Below are positions 41,901 through 50,448 of a stretch of 64,000 nt of DNA, in pieces. The translations under genes and the position numbers were made by a program. Source of the DNA: Nocardioides pinisoli. Its GTDB lineage: Bacteria; Actinomycetota; Actinomycetes; Propionibacteriales; Nocardioidaceae. Position 1 is the first letter of the stretch. Each line of letters starts with the position of its first letter. The stretch covers positions 62,001 to 126,000 of the forward strand of contig NZ_JANARS010000011.1 of NCBI RefSeq assembly GCF_024199985.1, in the 5' to 3' direction. The notes under the pieces were generated by a model that was not told the DNA's origin, did no database searches, and saw only the letters and a list, made by a program, of their open reading frames with translations.

Positions 41901-44900
41901 CCGCGACCGTGGCGCCGGGCCGTGACGCGGCCGGCGGCGGTCAGGTCGTGGTCGGCAAGGACGGCGCCTGGCTGCAGTTCGAGCCGGTCAGCTTCCACCA
42001 GATCGACACCTTCAACCTGCGGGTCCAGGCCAACGCCGCCGGCGGCACCATCGAGCTGCGCAAGGGCAGCCCGATCGGTGACGTGGTCGGCACGGCCGAG
42101 GTGCCCGCGACCGGCCTGCAGTACCGCGACGTCGCGGTCGACGTGAGCGAGGTGGGCAGCGAGACGATGGAGCTCTACCTGGTGTTCACCGGGACCGGCG
42201 ACATCAAGCTCAACTTCACCGAGGCCATCGGCCAGGGCATCTCGCCGACCGCCAAGCCGGTCGTCGCCCTCACCGAGCCGGTCGACGGCGACAAGCTCGA
42301 CCCCGGTGCCGAGGTGGCCGTCGCCGCCGACGCGACCGACGCCGACGGATCGATCGACAAGGTCGAGTTCTTCGCCGGCGACACGAAGATCGGCGAGGAC
42401 GCCACCGCGCCCTACACCGCCACCTGGACCGCTCCGGACGAGGAGGGGCTCTACGAGCTGACGGCGAAGGCGACCGACAACGAGGGCAACACCACCACCT
42501 CGCGCCTGGTGCAGGTGCAGGTCGGCGAGCTCTTCGGCGACCTCGTCCCCTTCAGCAACGTCAACGGTGAGTTCGAGCGCCTCGGCGCCGGTGCGTTCCG
42601 GATCTCCGGCGCGGGCGCCAACGCGTGGCAGGGCACCGACCAGTACACGACGCTCTACAAGCCCGCCGGGGGCGACGACGAGTACGACGCGATCGTGCGG
42701 GTCGACGCCAGCACCCTGGTCAACAACTCCGGCAAGGCGGGCCTCATCATCCGCAACGACATGACGCAGCCCGGCACCTCGCCCGGCTACGCCATGCTCG
42801 CCTGGCGCCGTGCGTCCGGGATGGAGTTCCTGTCCGACCCCGACGGCAACGGTCAGCTCAACGCCTCGACCGCGGGCGGTGCGAGCACCGTGCCGAAGTG
42901 GCTCAAGCTGAGCCGCCGCGGCGCCCAGGTGTCGGCGTACTGGTCCAACAACGGCACCACCTGGACCCAGGTCGGGACCACGGTGACCCTCGCGGGCATC
43001 GCCGCCACTCAGGACGTCGGCATGTTCATCATGGCCCACGAGAACGTGGTCCGCACCGCCGACTTCTCGCAGTTCCGCATCGACATCGACCCGCAGGAGC
43101 CGCAGCCGGAGCCGACGACGCCGAGCGACCCGCTCACCTGTGTCACCGGGCCCGTCTCCGACGAGTTCGACTCGCCGGCGCTGCTGCCCAAGTGGGCGGT
43201 GCGCAACGCTCCGGGTGCCCCCATCACCCAGTCCGGCGGCTCGCTGCGCCTGCCCGTGACGAACGGAGACATCAACGAGACGAGCCCCGGCCCGGTGAGC
43301 TTCGCCGGCCAGCCGGTGCCGTCCGGCGACTGGACCGCGACCACGAAGATCACGCTCGACCACAGCTCGCACTGGCAGTGGGCCGGCCTGGTCGTGCACC
43401 AGTCGGACGACGAGTACAACAAGATCGGCTTCGTGCGGCACCAGGACGGCACGCGGTTCGTGGAGTTCCAGTCCGAGACCAACGGCCGGCGCACCACGCC
43501 TGCCGCCCCGGTCGTGGCGGCGGACTTCCCGAGCACGATCCAGCTGCGGCTCACCAACGTCGCGGGCAAGCTCAGCGGGGCCTACTCGGCCGACGGTGAG
43601 GCCTGGACCGAGCTCACCGGCACGCTCGACCTCAAGACCGGGTCGGGTGCCAGGATCGGTCTGATGGCCGCCGGCGACCTCGGAACCACGCCGCGCGTTG
43701 CGCAGGTCGACTGGTTCCGGGTGACCCCGGACCGGACGGCGCCGGCCGTGACGCCCGACGACGAGTTCGACGGCACCGCGCTGGACGCCTGCCGCTGGGC
43801 GGAGTCGGTGCGCTACAACTCCGTCACCGAGTCGGTGGCGGACGGACACCTGAAGATCGCGACGGAGCCGGGCGACATCAACGGCAACAACCCGATCAAG
43901 CCGCGCAACTTCATCCTGCAGGACGCGCCCGCTGGTGACTGGGTGGCCGAGACGAAGTTCAAGGCCCCGCTCAAGCACCGCTACCAGCTGGCCGGGCTGC
44001 TGATGTACGGCGACGACGACAACTACGCCAAGGCCGACATCGTCGCCTACAACCTGCCGGGTGCCGCGCTCGACCTGCGGGCCGAGCTCGCGGCGGAGAA
44101 GGGCGGCAACGGGGTCGGTGGCGGTGACGCGCTCAACATCGCCGACACCACCGAGAGCGGCTACTGGTGGGTGCAGGTGACCAAGGTCGGCACGACCTAC
44201 ACCGCCGCGGTGAAGTCCACCGCCGGTGCCTCGTGGACGCCCATCGGTGACGGCATGACCTACGACGGACCGCTCAGCTCGCTGGGTCTCATGGCGATCG
44301 GTCCCGACCAGGACGAGCCGGTCACGGTCGAGTTCGACTACTTCCACCTCGACTCCGAGGGGGAGGAGCCGCCGGCCGACACGACCGCACCGGTCACCAC
44401 CGCTGCCCAGACCGTCGTCGAGGACGGCGTGCAGGTCACGCTGACCGCGACCGACGAGACGGACGGCTCCGGCGTCGCGTCGACCGAGTACCGCATCGAC
44501 GAGGGCGAGTGGACCGACTACACCGCTCCCTTCACCGTCAGCGAGCCCGGCACCCACACGGTCGAGTTCCGCTCGACCGACGTGGCGGGCAACGTGGAGA
44601 CGGTCAAGACCCTCGAGGTGGTCGTGGAGGCCGCCGACGAGACCGCTCCGAGCACGAGCATCACCTGGTCGCCGGCCGAGGCCGACGGCGAGGAGGGCTG
44701 GTACGTCACCGCTCCGAGCTTCACGCTCGAGGCGGAGGACGACGACTCGGCTGTCGCCACGACCGAGTACCGCATCAACGGCGGTGCGTGGACGACGTAC
44801 GAGGCGGCGGTGGAGGTGCCCGACGGTGAGCACACCGTCGAGTTCCGCTCGACCGACGCGGCCGGCAACGAGGAGGACGTGCAGTCCTCCGAGGTGAAGG

Positions 44901-45928
44901 TCGACACGGTCACCCCGGCGACGGGCGCGACCCAGGAGCGGTCCGGCGACGGCGTGCGCGTGGCCCTCGAGGCCACCGACGCCACCTCCGGCGTCGCCCT
45001 GACCGAGGTCAAGGTCGACCAGGGTGCCTGGAAGACCTACACCGCCCCGGTCATGGTCAACGGTGCCGGTGAGCACACGGTGCGGTTCCGCTCGACCGAC
45101 AAGGCGGGCAACGTGGAGGACGAGCAGTCCGTCACGATCACCGTCGACGGCCCGCCCGCCGACACCACGGCCCCGGTCACCACCGTGCGGACCGCCCCGG
45201 CATCGCCCAACAGCGCCGGCTGGTTCGCCACGGCCGTGACGGTGACGCTCACCGCCGCGGACGCAGGCTCCGGGTTGGCGCGCACCGAGTACCGCATCGG
45301 CAACGGCGCGTGGACGGCGTACACCGCTCCGTTCACGATCACCCAGCAGGGCCGCCAGGTCCTGCAGGTGCGGTCGGTCGACAAGGCCGGCAACGTCGAG
45401 ACCGCGCAGTCGAAGGAGGTCGCGATCGACACCGGCGCGCCGGAGGTCACCATCTCCGGGCTCCGGGAGCGCACCTACCCGAGCCACAAGACGGCAGAGG
45501 TGGCGTGGACCGCGACGGACGCGACGTCCGGTGTGGGCACCGTGCGGGCGACGCTCGACGACCAGCCCGTGGCCGCCGGCGAATGGCAGATGTGGACGCT
45601 GTCCACGGGCCGCCACGTCCTGACGGTCACCGCGACGGACAACGCCGGCAACACCAGCTCGCGCACGGTGAGCTTCACCGTCCGGGCGACCGGCAAGTCG
45701 CTGAAGAACGTCGTGAAGGCCGTGGCCGCGGACGGCGAGGTGGGCCCCAAGCTGGCCACCAAGTTGCTCCAGGCCGACAAGGACGCTCGCAAGGCCGAGC
45801 GCTCCGGCGACCGGCGGGCCGCGAAGAAGGAGCTCAAGCAGCTGCGCAAGCTGGTCCGTCGCAAGCTCGACGGTGAGCTCCGCGCCGCCCTGCTCGCCCA
45901 GGTGAAGGAGCGCATGGCCAAGCGCTGA
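38975..45928 (+). CDS. Giant secreted ThuA / PQQ-type sugar dehydrogenase multidomain protein
   Basis: 2317 residues. Signal peptide 1-42 (AQA cleavage); ThuA-like domain about 48-277; soluble glucose/sorbosone-dehydrogenase beta-propeller about 288-765 (EDGLLGVALDPDF, GFRNPFRFSID); PKD about 766-852; CBM6-like lectin about 963-1088; Ig-like about 1092-1185; three concanavalin-like modules (about 1186-1372, 1392-1588, 1593-1795), the latter two similar to each other; five TAPVTT-type Ig/OmpL47 repeats about 1801-2239; and a basic helical C-terminus about 2240-2317 resembling FIMAH. It probably binds and oxidises polysaccharide-derived sugars outside the cell. GGAGG lies 7 bases before the ATG. 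No LPXTG sorting motif is seen, so attachment may rely on the Ig repeats or basic tail. Confidence 0.88.
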   Translation: MSLTTSPRPIVRRSSVGTALTAALALVGSVLLGVVAAVPAQAHEGHGHVLIFTEDAAGDWHDAAIAQATPKVEAALEAEGMEVTVVHKETAGGSEAVFTDEGLAPFDAILVFQANGDPWNASEKAALERWQAAGNGIAAVHNALDMRGNYPWWDNMVGSLMPGHAPTGTDPGPSGVVRNEDTTHPSTKHFEGTEDVTRWTRNDEWYNFSNNVRGTAHVLQSMDETTYSGGNMGYDHPITWCKPYEGGRFWGTALGHFPSHYDEPDFMAELVGGIKYVAGLEEGDCGGTVWSNYERIPLDQNTSAPFAIDVADDGKVFYTELVRGQLRMYDPESQAVTTVLSLPVYSGGEDGLLGVALDPDFTTNGHIFLYRSAESPNNADPGNFWSTVSRFTFENGSVDPASEKVIIKIPARRLPDEPGHTGGGLDIDDDGNLFIGVGDDVNPHSEPSGGYAPLSERAGTFHDARETSANTNDLRGKILRITPVDEPGEPGAGSSYTIPDGNLFPESEDAGRDKTLPEIYAMGFRNPFRFSIDSETGWLSMADYSPDNGTDAPATRGPAGIAEWNLIKSPGNYGWPLCMGGNHQGQNPNGEPFRDVDYGTTTPLNPPVVGDYFDCANPVNDSSRNTGLTNLPPARAADMYYGYRRSSVGAIPQGGGLAPMGGPIYRYDEELESDTKFPASYDGKPFFYDWARNKMYNIQLKDPAAAQGTQVEKVNPFLPNVPFLAPIDSKFGPDGSMYVLDWGGGYGRDNPTSGLYRIDYISGSRSPVARIDATPDSGQAPLEVTFDGSRSSDPEDEELTYAWDFDGDGTTDATGVTATHTYETNGVFDARLTVTDPADKSGTTTVPITVGNTRPVVELEAPPNGAFFDFGDEISWNVEVTDPEEGDDVDPQAVEVQPALGHDDHAHPLNASRGLTGSHVTSIGGHAADENIFYAVDARYTDTGGVDGADKLLGSDTAVIFPKLRQAEWFDAKSDTATVAPGRDAAGGGQVVVGKDGAWLQFEPVSFHQIDTFNLRVQANAAGGTIELRKGSPIGDVVGTAEVPATGLQYRDVAVDVSEVGSETMELYLVFTGTGDIKLNFTEAIGQGISPTAKPVVALTEPVDGDKLDPGAEVAVAADATDADGSIDKVEFFAGDTKIGEDATAPYTATWTAPDEEGLYELTAKATDNEGNTTTSRLVQVQVGELFGDLVPFSNVNGEFERLGAGAFRISGAGANAWQGTDQYTTLYKPAGGDDEYDAIVRVDASTLVNNSGKAGLIIRNDMTQPGTSPGYAMLAWRRASGMEFLSDPDGNGQLNASTAGGASTVPKWLKLSRRGAQVSAYWSNNGTTWTQVGTTVTLAGIAATQDVGMFIMAHENVVRTADFSQFRIDIDPQEPQPEPTTPSDPLTCVTGPVSDEFDSPALLPKWAVRNAPGAPITQSGGSLRLPVTNGDINETSPGPVSFAGQPVPSGDWTATTKITLDHSSHWQWAGLVVHQSDDEYNKIGFVRHQDGTRFVEFQSETNGRRTTPAAPVVAADFPSTIQLRLTNVAGKLSGAYSADGEAWTELTGTLDLKTGSGARIGLMAAGDLGTTPRVAQVDWFRVTPDRTAPAVTPDDEFDGTALDACRWAESVRYNSVTESVADGHLKIATEPGDINGNNPIKPRNFILQDAPAGDWVAETKFKAPLKHRYQLAGLLMYGDDDNYAKADIVAYNLPGAALDLRAELAAEKGGNGVGGGDALNIADTTESGYWWVQVTKVGTTYTAAVKSTAGASWTPIGDGMTYDGPLSSLGLMAIGPDQDEPVTVEFDYFHLDSEGEEPPADTTAPVTTAAQTVVEDGVQVTLTATDETDGSGVASTEYRIDEGEWTDYTAPFTVSEPGTHTVEFRSTDVAGNVETVKTLEVVVEAADETAPSTSITWSPAEADGEEGWYVTAPSFTLEAEDDDSAVATTEYRINGGAWTTYEAAVEVPDGEHTVEFRSTDAAGNEEDVQSSEVKVDTVTPATGATQERSGDGVRVALEATDATSGVALTEVKVDQGAWKTYTAPVMVNGAGEHTVRFRSTDKAGNVEDEQSVTITVDGPPADTTAPVTTVRTAPASPNSAGWFATAVTVTLTAADAGSGLARTEYRIGNGAWTAYTAPFTITQQGRQVLQVRSVDKAGNVETAQSKEVAIDTGAPEVTISGLRERTYPSHKTAEVAWTATDATSGVGTVRATLDDQPVAAGEWQMWTLSTGRHVLTVTATDNAGNTSSRTVSFTVRATGKSLKNVVKAVAADGEVGPKLATKLLQADKDARKAERSGDRRAAKKELKQLRKLVRRKLDGELRAALLAQVKERMAKR

Positions 45929-45953
45929 GCGAGCAGGTCCGGCACCGAGACTG

Positions 45954-45991
45954 GCCGGGCCCGGGGAGGGTGCCTCTTCCCCGGGCCCGGC
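45954..45991 (+). terminator. Hairpin terminator after the giant gene
   Basis: GCCGGGCCCGGGGA (45954-45967) and its complement (45978-45991) form a 14-bp stem 26 bases after the stop. Confidence 0.8.
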
Positions 45992-46102
45992 TCTTCCACG
46001 CCTACGGGCCCCTCGGTGCCCGTCCCGATGTCCGCTCCGACCCACACCCGGAGGGCCGGACTGTGGTGCCCGCCCACACGGTGTCGACGGTCACACCCCC
46101 GC

Positions 46103-46108
46103 TAGGGT
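46103..46108 (+). promoter_or_regulatory. -10 hexamer TAGGGT, leaderless promoter of scoAB
   Basis: TAGGGT ends exactly 7 bases before the ATG at 46116, with no ribosome site. Confidence 0.7.
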
Positions 46109-46115
46109 CTCGGGC

Positions 46116-46943
46116 ATGGACAAAGTGGTCTCTTCTGCGGCCGAGGCGGTCGCCGACATCCCGGACGGCGCCACCCTCGCGGTCGGCGGGTTCGGGCTGT
46201 GCGGCATCCCGTCGGTGCTCATCGATGCGATCCTCGAGGCCGGCACGACCGACCTCGAGGCGGTCTCCAACAACTGCGGCGTGGACGAGTGGGGACTCGG
46301 TCGCCTGCTCTTCGCCAAGCGGATCCGGCGGATGATCTCCTCCTACGTCGGGGAGAACAAGGAGTTCGCCCGGCAGTACCTCTCCGGGGAGCTCGAGGTC
46401 GAGCTGACGCCCCAGGGCACCCTCGCCGAGCGGATGCGGGCCGGCGGCTCGGGCATCCCGGGCTTCTACACCGCGACCGGTGTCGGCACCCAGGTGGCCG
46501 AGGGCGGTCTGCCGTGGAAGTACGACGACTCCGGCAACGTGATCGTCTCCTCGCCGCCCAAGGAGACGAAGGTCTTCGCCACCGCGGAGGGGGAGAAGGA
46601 GTACGTCCTCGAGGAGGCCATCGTGGCCGACTTCGGGCTCGTGCGGGCCTGGAAGGGCGACCGGCACGGCAACCTCGTCTACCGGCAGTCCGCGCGCAAC
46701 TTCAACCCGCTCGCCGCGATGTGCGGCCGGGTCACGATCGCTGAGGTCGAGGAGCTCGTCGAGCCCGGCGAGCTCGACCCCAACGACGTCCACACCCCGG
46801 GTGTCTACGTGCAGCGCGTGGTGGCGCTGACGCCCGAGCAGGCGGCGGACAAGAAGATCGAGAAGGTCACGACGCGGCCTCGACTGGACTCCTCGGGTGA
46901 TGCACTCGTGGACGACGCGGCGACGCACGGACTGGGAGGCTGA
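46116..46943 (+). CDS. scoA: 3-oxoacid CoA-transferase subunit A
   Basis: A 275-residue class I CoA-transferase subunit with GGFGLCGIPSVLIDAIL at residues about 24-40 and the SGELEVELTPQGTLAERMRAGGSGIPGFYT segment (about 89-118), typical of succinyl-CoA:3-oxoacid CoA-transferase. With ScoB it moves CoA from succinyl-CoA to acetoacetate for ketone-body or short fatty acid use. It is slightly longer than usual at the C-terminus. Its stop is 1 base before scoB. Confidence 0.92.
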   Translation: MDKVVSSAAEAVADIPDGATLAVGGFGLCGIPSVLIDAILEAGTTDLEAVSNNCGVDEWGLGRLLFAKRIRRMISSYVGENKEFARQYLSGELEVELTPQGTLAERMRAGGSGIPGFYTATGVGTQVAEGGLPWKYDDSGNVIVSSPPKETKVFATAEGEKEYVLEEAIVADFGLVRAWKGDRHGNLVYRQSARNFNPLAAMCGRVTIAEVEELVEPGELDPNDVHTPGVYVQRVVALTPEQAADKKIEKVTTRPRLDSSGDALVDDAATHGLGG

Positions 46944-46944
46944 C

Positions 46945-47613
46945 ATGAGCTGGACGCGTGAGGAGATGGCGGCCCGGGCCGCCTCGGAGCTGCAGGACGG
47001 CTCCTACGTCAACCTCGGCATCGGGCTGCCGACGCTGGTGCCCAACTACGTCGCCGACGACGTGGAGCTGGTGCTGCAGTCGGAGAACGGCATCCTCGGC
47101 GTGGGGGCCTACCCCTTCGAGGGCGAGGAGGACCCCGACCTGATCAACGCGGGCAAGGAGACGGTGACCCTGCGCCACGGCGCCTCCTTCTTCGACTCCG
47201 CGCAGTCCTTCGGGATGATCCGCGGCGGGAAGATCGACGCCGCGATCCTCGGCGCCATGCAGGTCTCCGCGGTGGGCGACATCGCCAACTGGATGATCCC
47301 CGGCAAGATGGTCAAGGGGATGGGCGGCGCGATGGACCTGGTCCACGGCGCCAAGCGGGTGATCGTGCTGATGGAGCACGTGGCCAAGGACGGGTCGCTG
47401 AAGATCCTCGACGAGTGCGACCTGCCCTACACCGGCAAGCGCGTGGTGCAGCGGATCATCACCGACCTCGCGGTCATCGACGTGATCGACCCCGCCACCG
47501 GCGAGGTCGCCCCGTCGGGCACGCTCGGCGACCGGGTCCTCAAGCTCGTCGAGCTGGCTCCCGGGGTGTCCGAGGACGAGGTCCGGGAGAAGACCCAGCC
47601 GCCGCTGGTGTGA
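46945..47613 (+). CDS. scoB: 3-oxoacid CoA-transferase subunit B
   Basis: A 222-residue subunit with the catalytic glutamate in LQSENGILGVG (about 49) and the MKGMGGAMDLVHGAKRV segment (about 116-132). The covalent CoA thioester intermediate forms on that Glu. GGGAGG lies before the ATG at 46945. The last 74 bases overlap the 3' end of the convergent gene at 47540-48496. Confidence 0.93.
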   Translation: MSWTREEMAARAASELQDGSYVNLGIGLPTLVPNYVADDVELVLQSENGILGVGAYPFEGEEDPDLINAGKETVTLRHGASFFDSAQSFGMIRGGKIDAAILGAMQVSAVGDIANWMIPGKMVKGMGGAMDLVHGAKRVIVLMEHVAKDGSLKILDECDLPYTGKRVVQRIITDLAVIDVIDPATGEVAPSGTLGDRVLKLVELAPGVSEDEVREKTQPPLV

Positions 47614-48496
47614 CGCCCGGTTCGCGGGTCGCGAAGTAGCCCTCGAGCTCCCGGAGGGTGTCCTCGTCGAGCGCGCCCTCCGGGTCGGCCGCGATCTCGC
47701 GCTGCAGGTGCTCGCGCGCGGCGTCGTACAGCGGCGGGCTGAGGGCGTAGGGCAGGTTGGCGACGTACCAACGACGGAACGTCCGCGCCCCCAGGCGCTG
47801 CAGGAGGCGGGCCAGCAGCCCCGGCATGCCGCGCCTGATCCAGAAGCCGACCGCTCGGCCGAGCACCCAGGCGACACCGAGGGCGAGGCCCATCACGAGG
47901 AGGGTCGAGGCGATCTCGTCGCCTGCGAAGTTGTCGGTCAGGGTGAAGAAGTTGCCGTAGTAGACCGGGATCAGCACGTCCACCTGGTCGGTGAACGGCC
48001 GCACCTGCTCGACCACCTCGGCCAGCTGCCGGATCGAGTCGAGGTCGGGTCGCGCGTCGTAGGCGTTGCCGACGTGGCCGATCGCGTCGCGCACGTTGGC
48101 GAAGGTGCCGCTGATCCCGTCGAGCTCGAGCACGTCGCGCGCCTGGCCGACCTCGTCGTACGTCGTCTCGATGGCGCCGAGCGTCCGCACGCTCTCGTCG
48201 GCCGTCCGCTGCAGCTCCTCCTGCGGGAGGGTGTGCTCGTTGAGGTAGGTGACGGCGGCCTGGATCTGCTCGCGGTGGTCCACGACGTACTTCGCCTCGT
48301 GGTACTTGTCCGCCAGGTTGGGCACGGCGCGGATCGCGTCGCCGGCCTTGCCGCCCGCCGTCTCGGCGTCGCTCAGCGCGACGCTCAGCGCCGCGCCGGC
48401 GCCGTAGGCCTTGACGAGGGTCTCGGCCAGGGAGCCCACCAGGAGTCGTCCGAGCTCGAGCCGGCGCCGTGCTTCCGAGAGGTCCGGGCGGGGCAT
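47540..48496 (-). CDS. Hypothetical membrane-associated protein
   Basis: 318 residues. A long helical N-terminal half (about 1-185) with a possible coiled coil (YHEAKYVVDHREQIQAAVTYLNEH) and a motif-free acidic region; one clear hydrophobic segment (about 208-228); then a basic cytosolic part (RRGMPGLLARLLQRLGARTFRRWY). No family recognised. AAGGA lies about 10 bases before the ATG at 48496. The C-terminal Pro/Arg-rich tail is encoded over the scoB 3' end (74-base convergent overlap), so the real end could be subject to sequencing or frame error. It is divergent from the aldo/keto reductase. Confidence 0.65.
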   Translation of the reverse strand: MPRPDLSEARRRLELGRLLVGSLAETLVKAYGAGAALSVALSDAETAGGKAGDAIRAVPNLADKYHEAKYVVDHREQIQAAVTYLNEHTLPQEELQRTADESVRTLGAIETTYDEVGQARDVLELDGISGTFANVRDAIGHVGNAYDARPDLDSIRQLAEVVEQVRPFTDQVDVLIPVYYGNFFTLTDNFAGDEIASTLLVMGLALGVAWVLGRAVGFWIRRGMPGLLARLLQRLGARTFRRWYVANLPYALSPPLYDAAREHLQREIAADPEGALDEDTLRELEGYFATREPGVTPAAAGSSPGPRPRTPREPARRA

Positions 48497-48597
48497 CACG
48501 GGTCCTTCGTCGATCGGCCGGCGGATGGACGAGTCGCTGCAGGCCGCCACGATCCCACCCCGCTCCGCGCCGATGTCCACCCCGAGGGGTGCGGGCC

Positions 48598-48603
48598 TAG
48601 CAT
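48598..48603 (+). promoter_or_regulatory. -10 hexamer TAGCAT, leaderless promoter
   Basis: TAGCAT ends 6 bases before the ATG at 48610 of the aldo/keto reductase. Confidence 0.6.
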
Positions 48604-48609
48604 CGATCC

Positions 48610-49413
48610 ATGACCCACGAGCCCGCCGCCCCGCAGCTTCCGCGCCAGACGCTCACCCTCTCCGGGGGCGCGGACATCCCGCTGCTCGGGTTCGGGACCT
48701 GGCAGATCACGGGCGACGACGCCGTCCGCGCCACGTCGGCGGCACTCGAGGCCGGGTACCGCCACCTCGACACCGCGACGGTGTACGGCAACGAGGCAGA
48801 GGTGGGCAGGGCGCTGGCCGAGAGCGGGGTTCCTCGTGACGAGGTGTTCGTGACGACCAAGTGCCCGCCGGACGACGCCGGCAACGAGCTCGACACCCTG
48901 CACAGGAGCCTCGAGCTGCTGCAGCTCGACCACGTCGACCTGTGGCTGATCCACTGGCCGGGGGCGGGGTCCGTCAACGCCGACATGTGGCGGGCGTTCG
49001 TCAAGGCCCGCGAGGCCGGGCTGGCCCGGGCGATCGGGGTGAGCAACTTCGACGCCGAGCTGCTCGACGAGGTCACCGAGGCGACCGGTGAGGCGCCGGC
49101 GATCAACCAGGTCCGGTGGAGTCCACTGCTCTTCGACGCCACCGTGCTGGCGGAGCACCGCGCGCGTGGAGTGGCGGTCGAGGGTTACAGCGCGCTCCGG
49201 GGCGGGACGCTCGAGCACCCCGCGATCACGGCGATCGCCGACCGCGTGGGTCGTACGCCGGCCCAGGTGATCATCCGCTGGCACCTGCAGCACGAGGTCG
49301 TCGTGATCCCCAAGTCGGTCGATGCCGAGCGCATCCGGTCGAACGCGGACGTGGCCGGGTTCTCCCTCGGCGACGAGGACATGGCGGCGCTCGACGCCGT
49401 CGGCGGCCGCTAG
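48610..49413 (+). CDS. Aldo/keto reductase (AKR5-like)
   Basis: A 267-residue NADPH-dependent TIM-barrel reductase. Tetrad: Asp and Tyr in LDTATVYGNE (about 56-61), Lys in VTTKC (about 84) and His in LIHWPG (about 116); coenzyme segment IPKSVDAERIRSN (about 235-247). This size and motif set fit the 2,5-diketo-gluconate reductase/prostaglandin-F-synthase-like AKR5 group, which reduces varied aldehydes and ketones. The natural substrate is unknown. It stands alone under its own leaderless promoter. Confidence 0.9.
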   Translation: MTHEPAAPQLPRQTLTLSGGADIPLLGFGTWQITGDDAVRATSAALEAGYRHLDTATVYGNEAEVGRALAESGVPRDEVFVTTKCPPDDAGNELDTLHRSLELLQLDHVDLWLIHWPGAGSVNADMWRAFVKAREAGLARAIGVSNFDAELLDEVTEATGEAPAINQVRWSPLLFDATVLAEHRARGVAVEGYSALRGGTLEHPAITAIADRVGRTPAQVIIRWHLQHEVVVIPKSVDAERIRSNADVAGFSLGDEDMAALDAVGGR

Positions 49414-49530
49414 GCCTGCCGGCGGGGGGTCAGGTGATCGGTGAGGACCTCGGGGCTCACCGCACCCGCAGGGGTGGCGTGGCGCGCCGCAGGATCGCCG
49501 GTCGTCGCGTCATGCGGCATCCTCGATGCG

Positions 49531-50430
49531 ATGGCGAACATCAACGTCCTCGGCTACCCGAGCAGCGCGGGCGCCTACTGCGTCGGCGTCGAGCACTCTC
49601 CGGCCGCCCTCCGTGACGCCGGCCTGGTCGCTGCGCTGCAGTCCGCCGGGCACGAGGTCACCGACCTCGGCGACCTGCCGGTCCACCTCTGGAGACCGGA
49701 CCAGGAGCGGCCGCTGGCCCAGAACCTCGACGAGGAGGTCGAGGCACTCCGGGTGCTGGTCGACGCGGCGGCGCCGTTGGTCACGACCGACGACCGCCTG
49801 CTCGTCCTCGGCGGAAGCTGCACCGTGGCGCTCGGGCTGTGCGGGGCAGTGGCATCTGCCGGGATCGAGCCCCACCTCGTCTACGTCGACCGGCACCTCG
49901 ACCTCAACACGCCCGACTCGACCACCGAGGGCTCGCTCAGCTGGATGGGCATGGCCCACGCGCTCGACCTGCCCGGCGCGGAGGAGTCGCTGGTCGGACT
50001 GGGGGGTCGAGGGCCCGTCCTGCAGGCGGAGCACCTGGTCTACCTCGGCGTCGAGCTCTCGGGCGAGACCACGGAGTGGGAGCGCGACCAGGTCGACCGC
50101 CTCGGGATCACCGTCACCACGCAGGCGGAGCTGGTGGCGGACCCAACGGCCGCCGCGCTGCAGGCGAGAGGCGCCCTGCCCGACGGGCCGTTCGTGGTCC
50201 ACGTCGACGTGGACGTGCTGGACTTCCTCGACGCCCCGCTGGCCGAGAACGTCAACGGCCGCAACTCCGGCCCGACCCTGGTCCAGCTGGGTGAGGCGCT
50301 GGACGCGCTGTGGCGCGCGCCGGGCTTCATCGGCATGTCGATCGGGCAGCTCGTGCCCGCGCACGCGGCGTCCGACCCCACCTCCCTCGGTCGACTCGTG
50401 GAGGCGCTCACCCCGCCGGGCGACGCCTGA
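49531..50430 (+). CDS. Arginase-fold family protein with altered metal site
   Basis: 299 residues with the ureohydrolase layout. The second and third metal motifs are recognisable: DRHLDLNTP (about 122-130, usually DAHxD) and DVDVLDFLD (about 227-235, usually DxDxxDP). The first motif reads GGSCT (about 97-101) where arginases and agmatinases have GGDHS, so a manganese-ligand histidine is replaced by cysteine, and the Asp is lost. Catalysis on arginine or agmatine is therefore doubtful; another substrate or metal is possible. The ATG at 49531 has a CATCCT box 7 bases upstream. The open frame extends upstream but without family-like sequence. Stand-alone gene. Confidence 0.8.
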   Translation: MANINVLGYPSSAGAYCVGVEHSPAALRDAGLVAALQSAGHEVTDLGDLPVHLWRPDQERPLAQNLDEEVEALRVLVDAAAPLVTTDDRLLVLGGSCTVALGLCGAVASAGIEPHLVYVDRHLDLNTPDSTTEGSLSWMGMAHALDLPGAEESLVGLGGRGPVLQAEHLVYLGVELSGETTEWERDQVDRLGITVTTQAELVADPTAAALQARGALPDGPFVVHVDVDVLDFLDAPLAENVNGRNSGPTLVQLGEALDALWRAPGFIGMSIGQLVPAHAASDPTSLGRLVEALTPPGDA

Positions 50431-50448
50431 CCTCGACGACCGGCGGGG

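Noticed and set aside
38912..46045. An open frame of about 2377 codons on the minus strand opposite the giant secreted-protein gene
   Set aside because: Its sequence is low-complexity Arg/Val/Gly/His with no recognisable domains, and GC-rich genes routinely leave the antisense frame open. The plus-strand frame has a signal peptide and many known domains.
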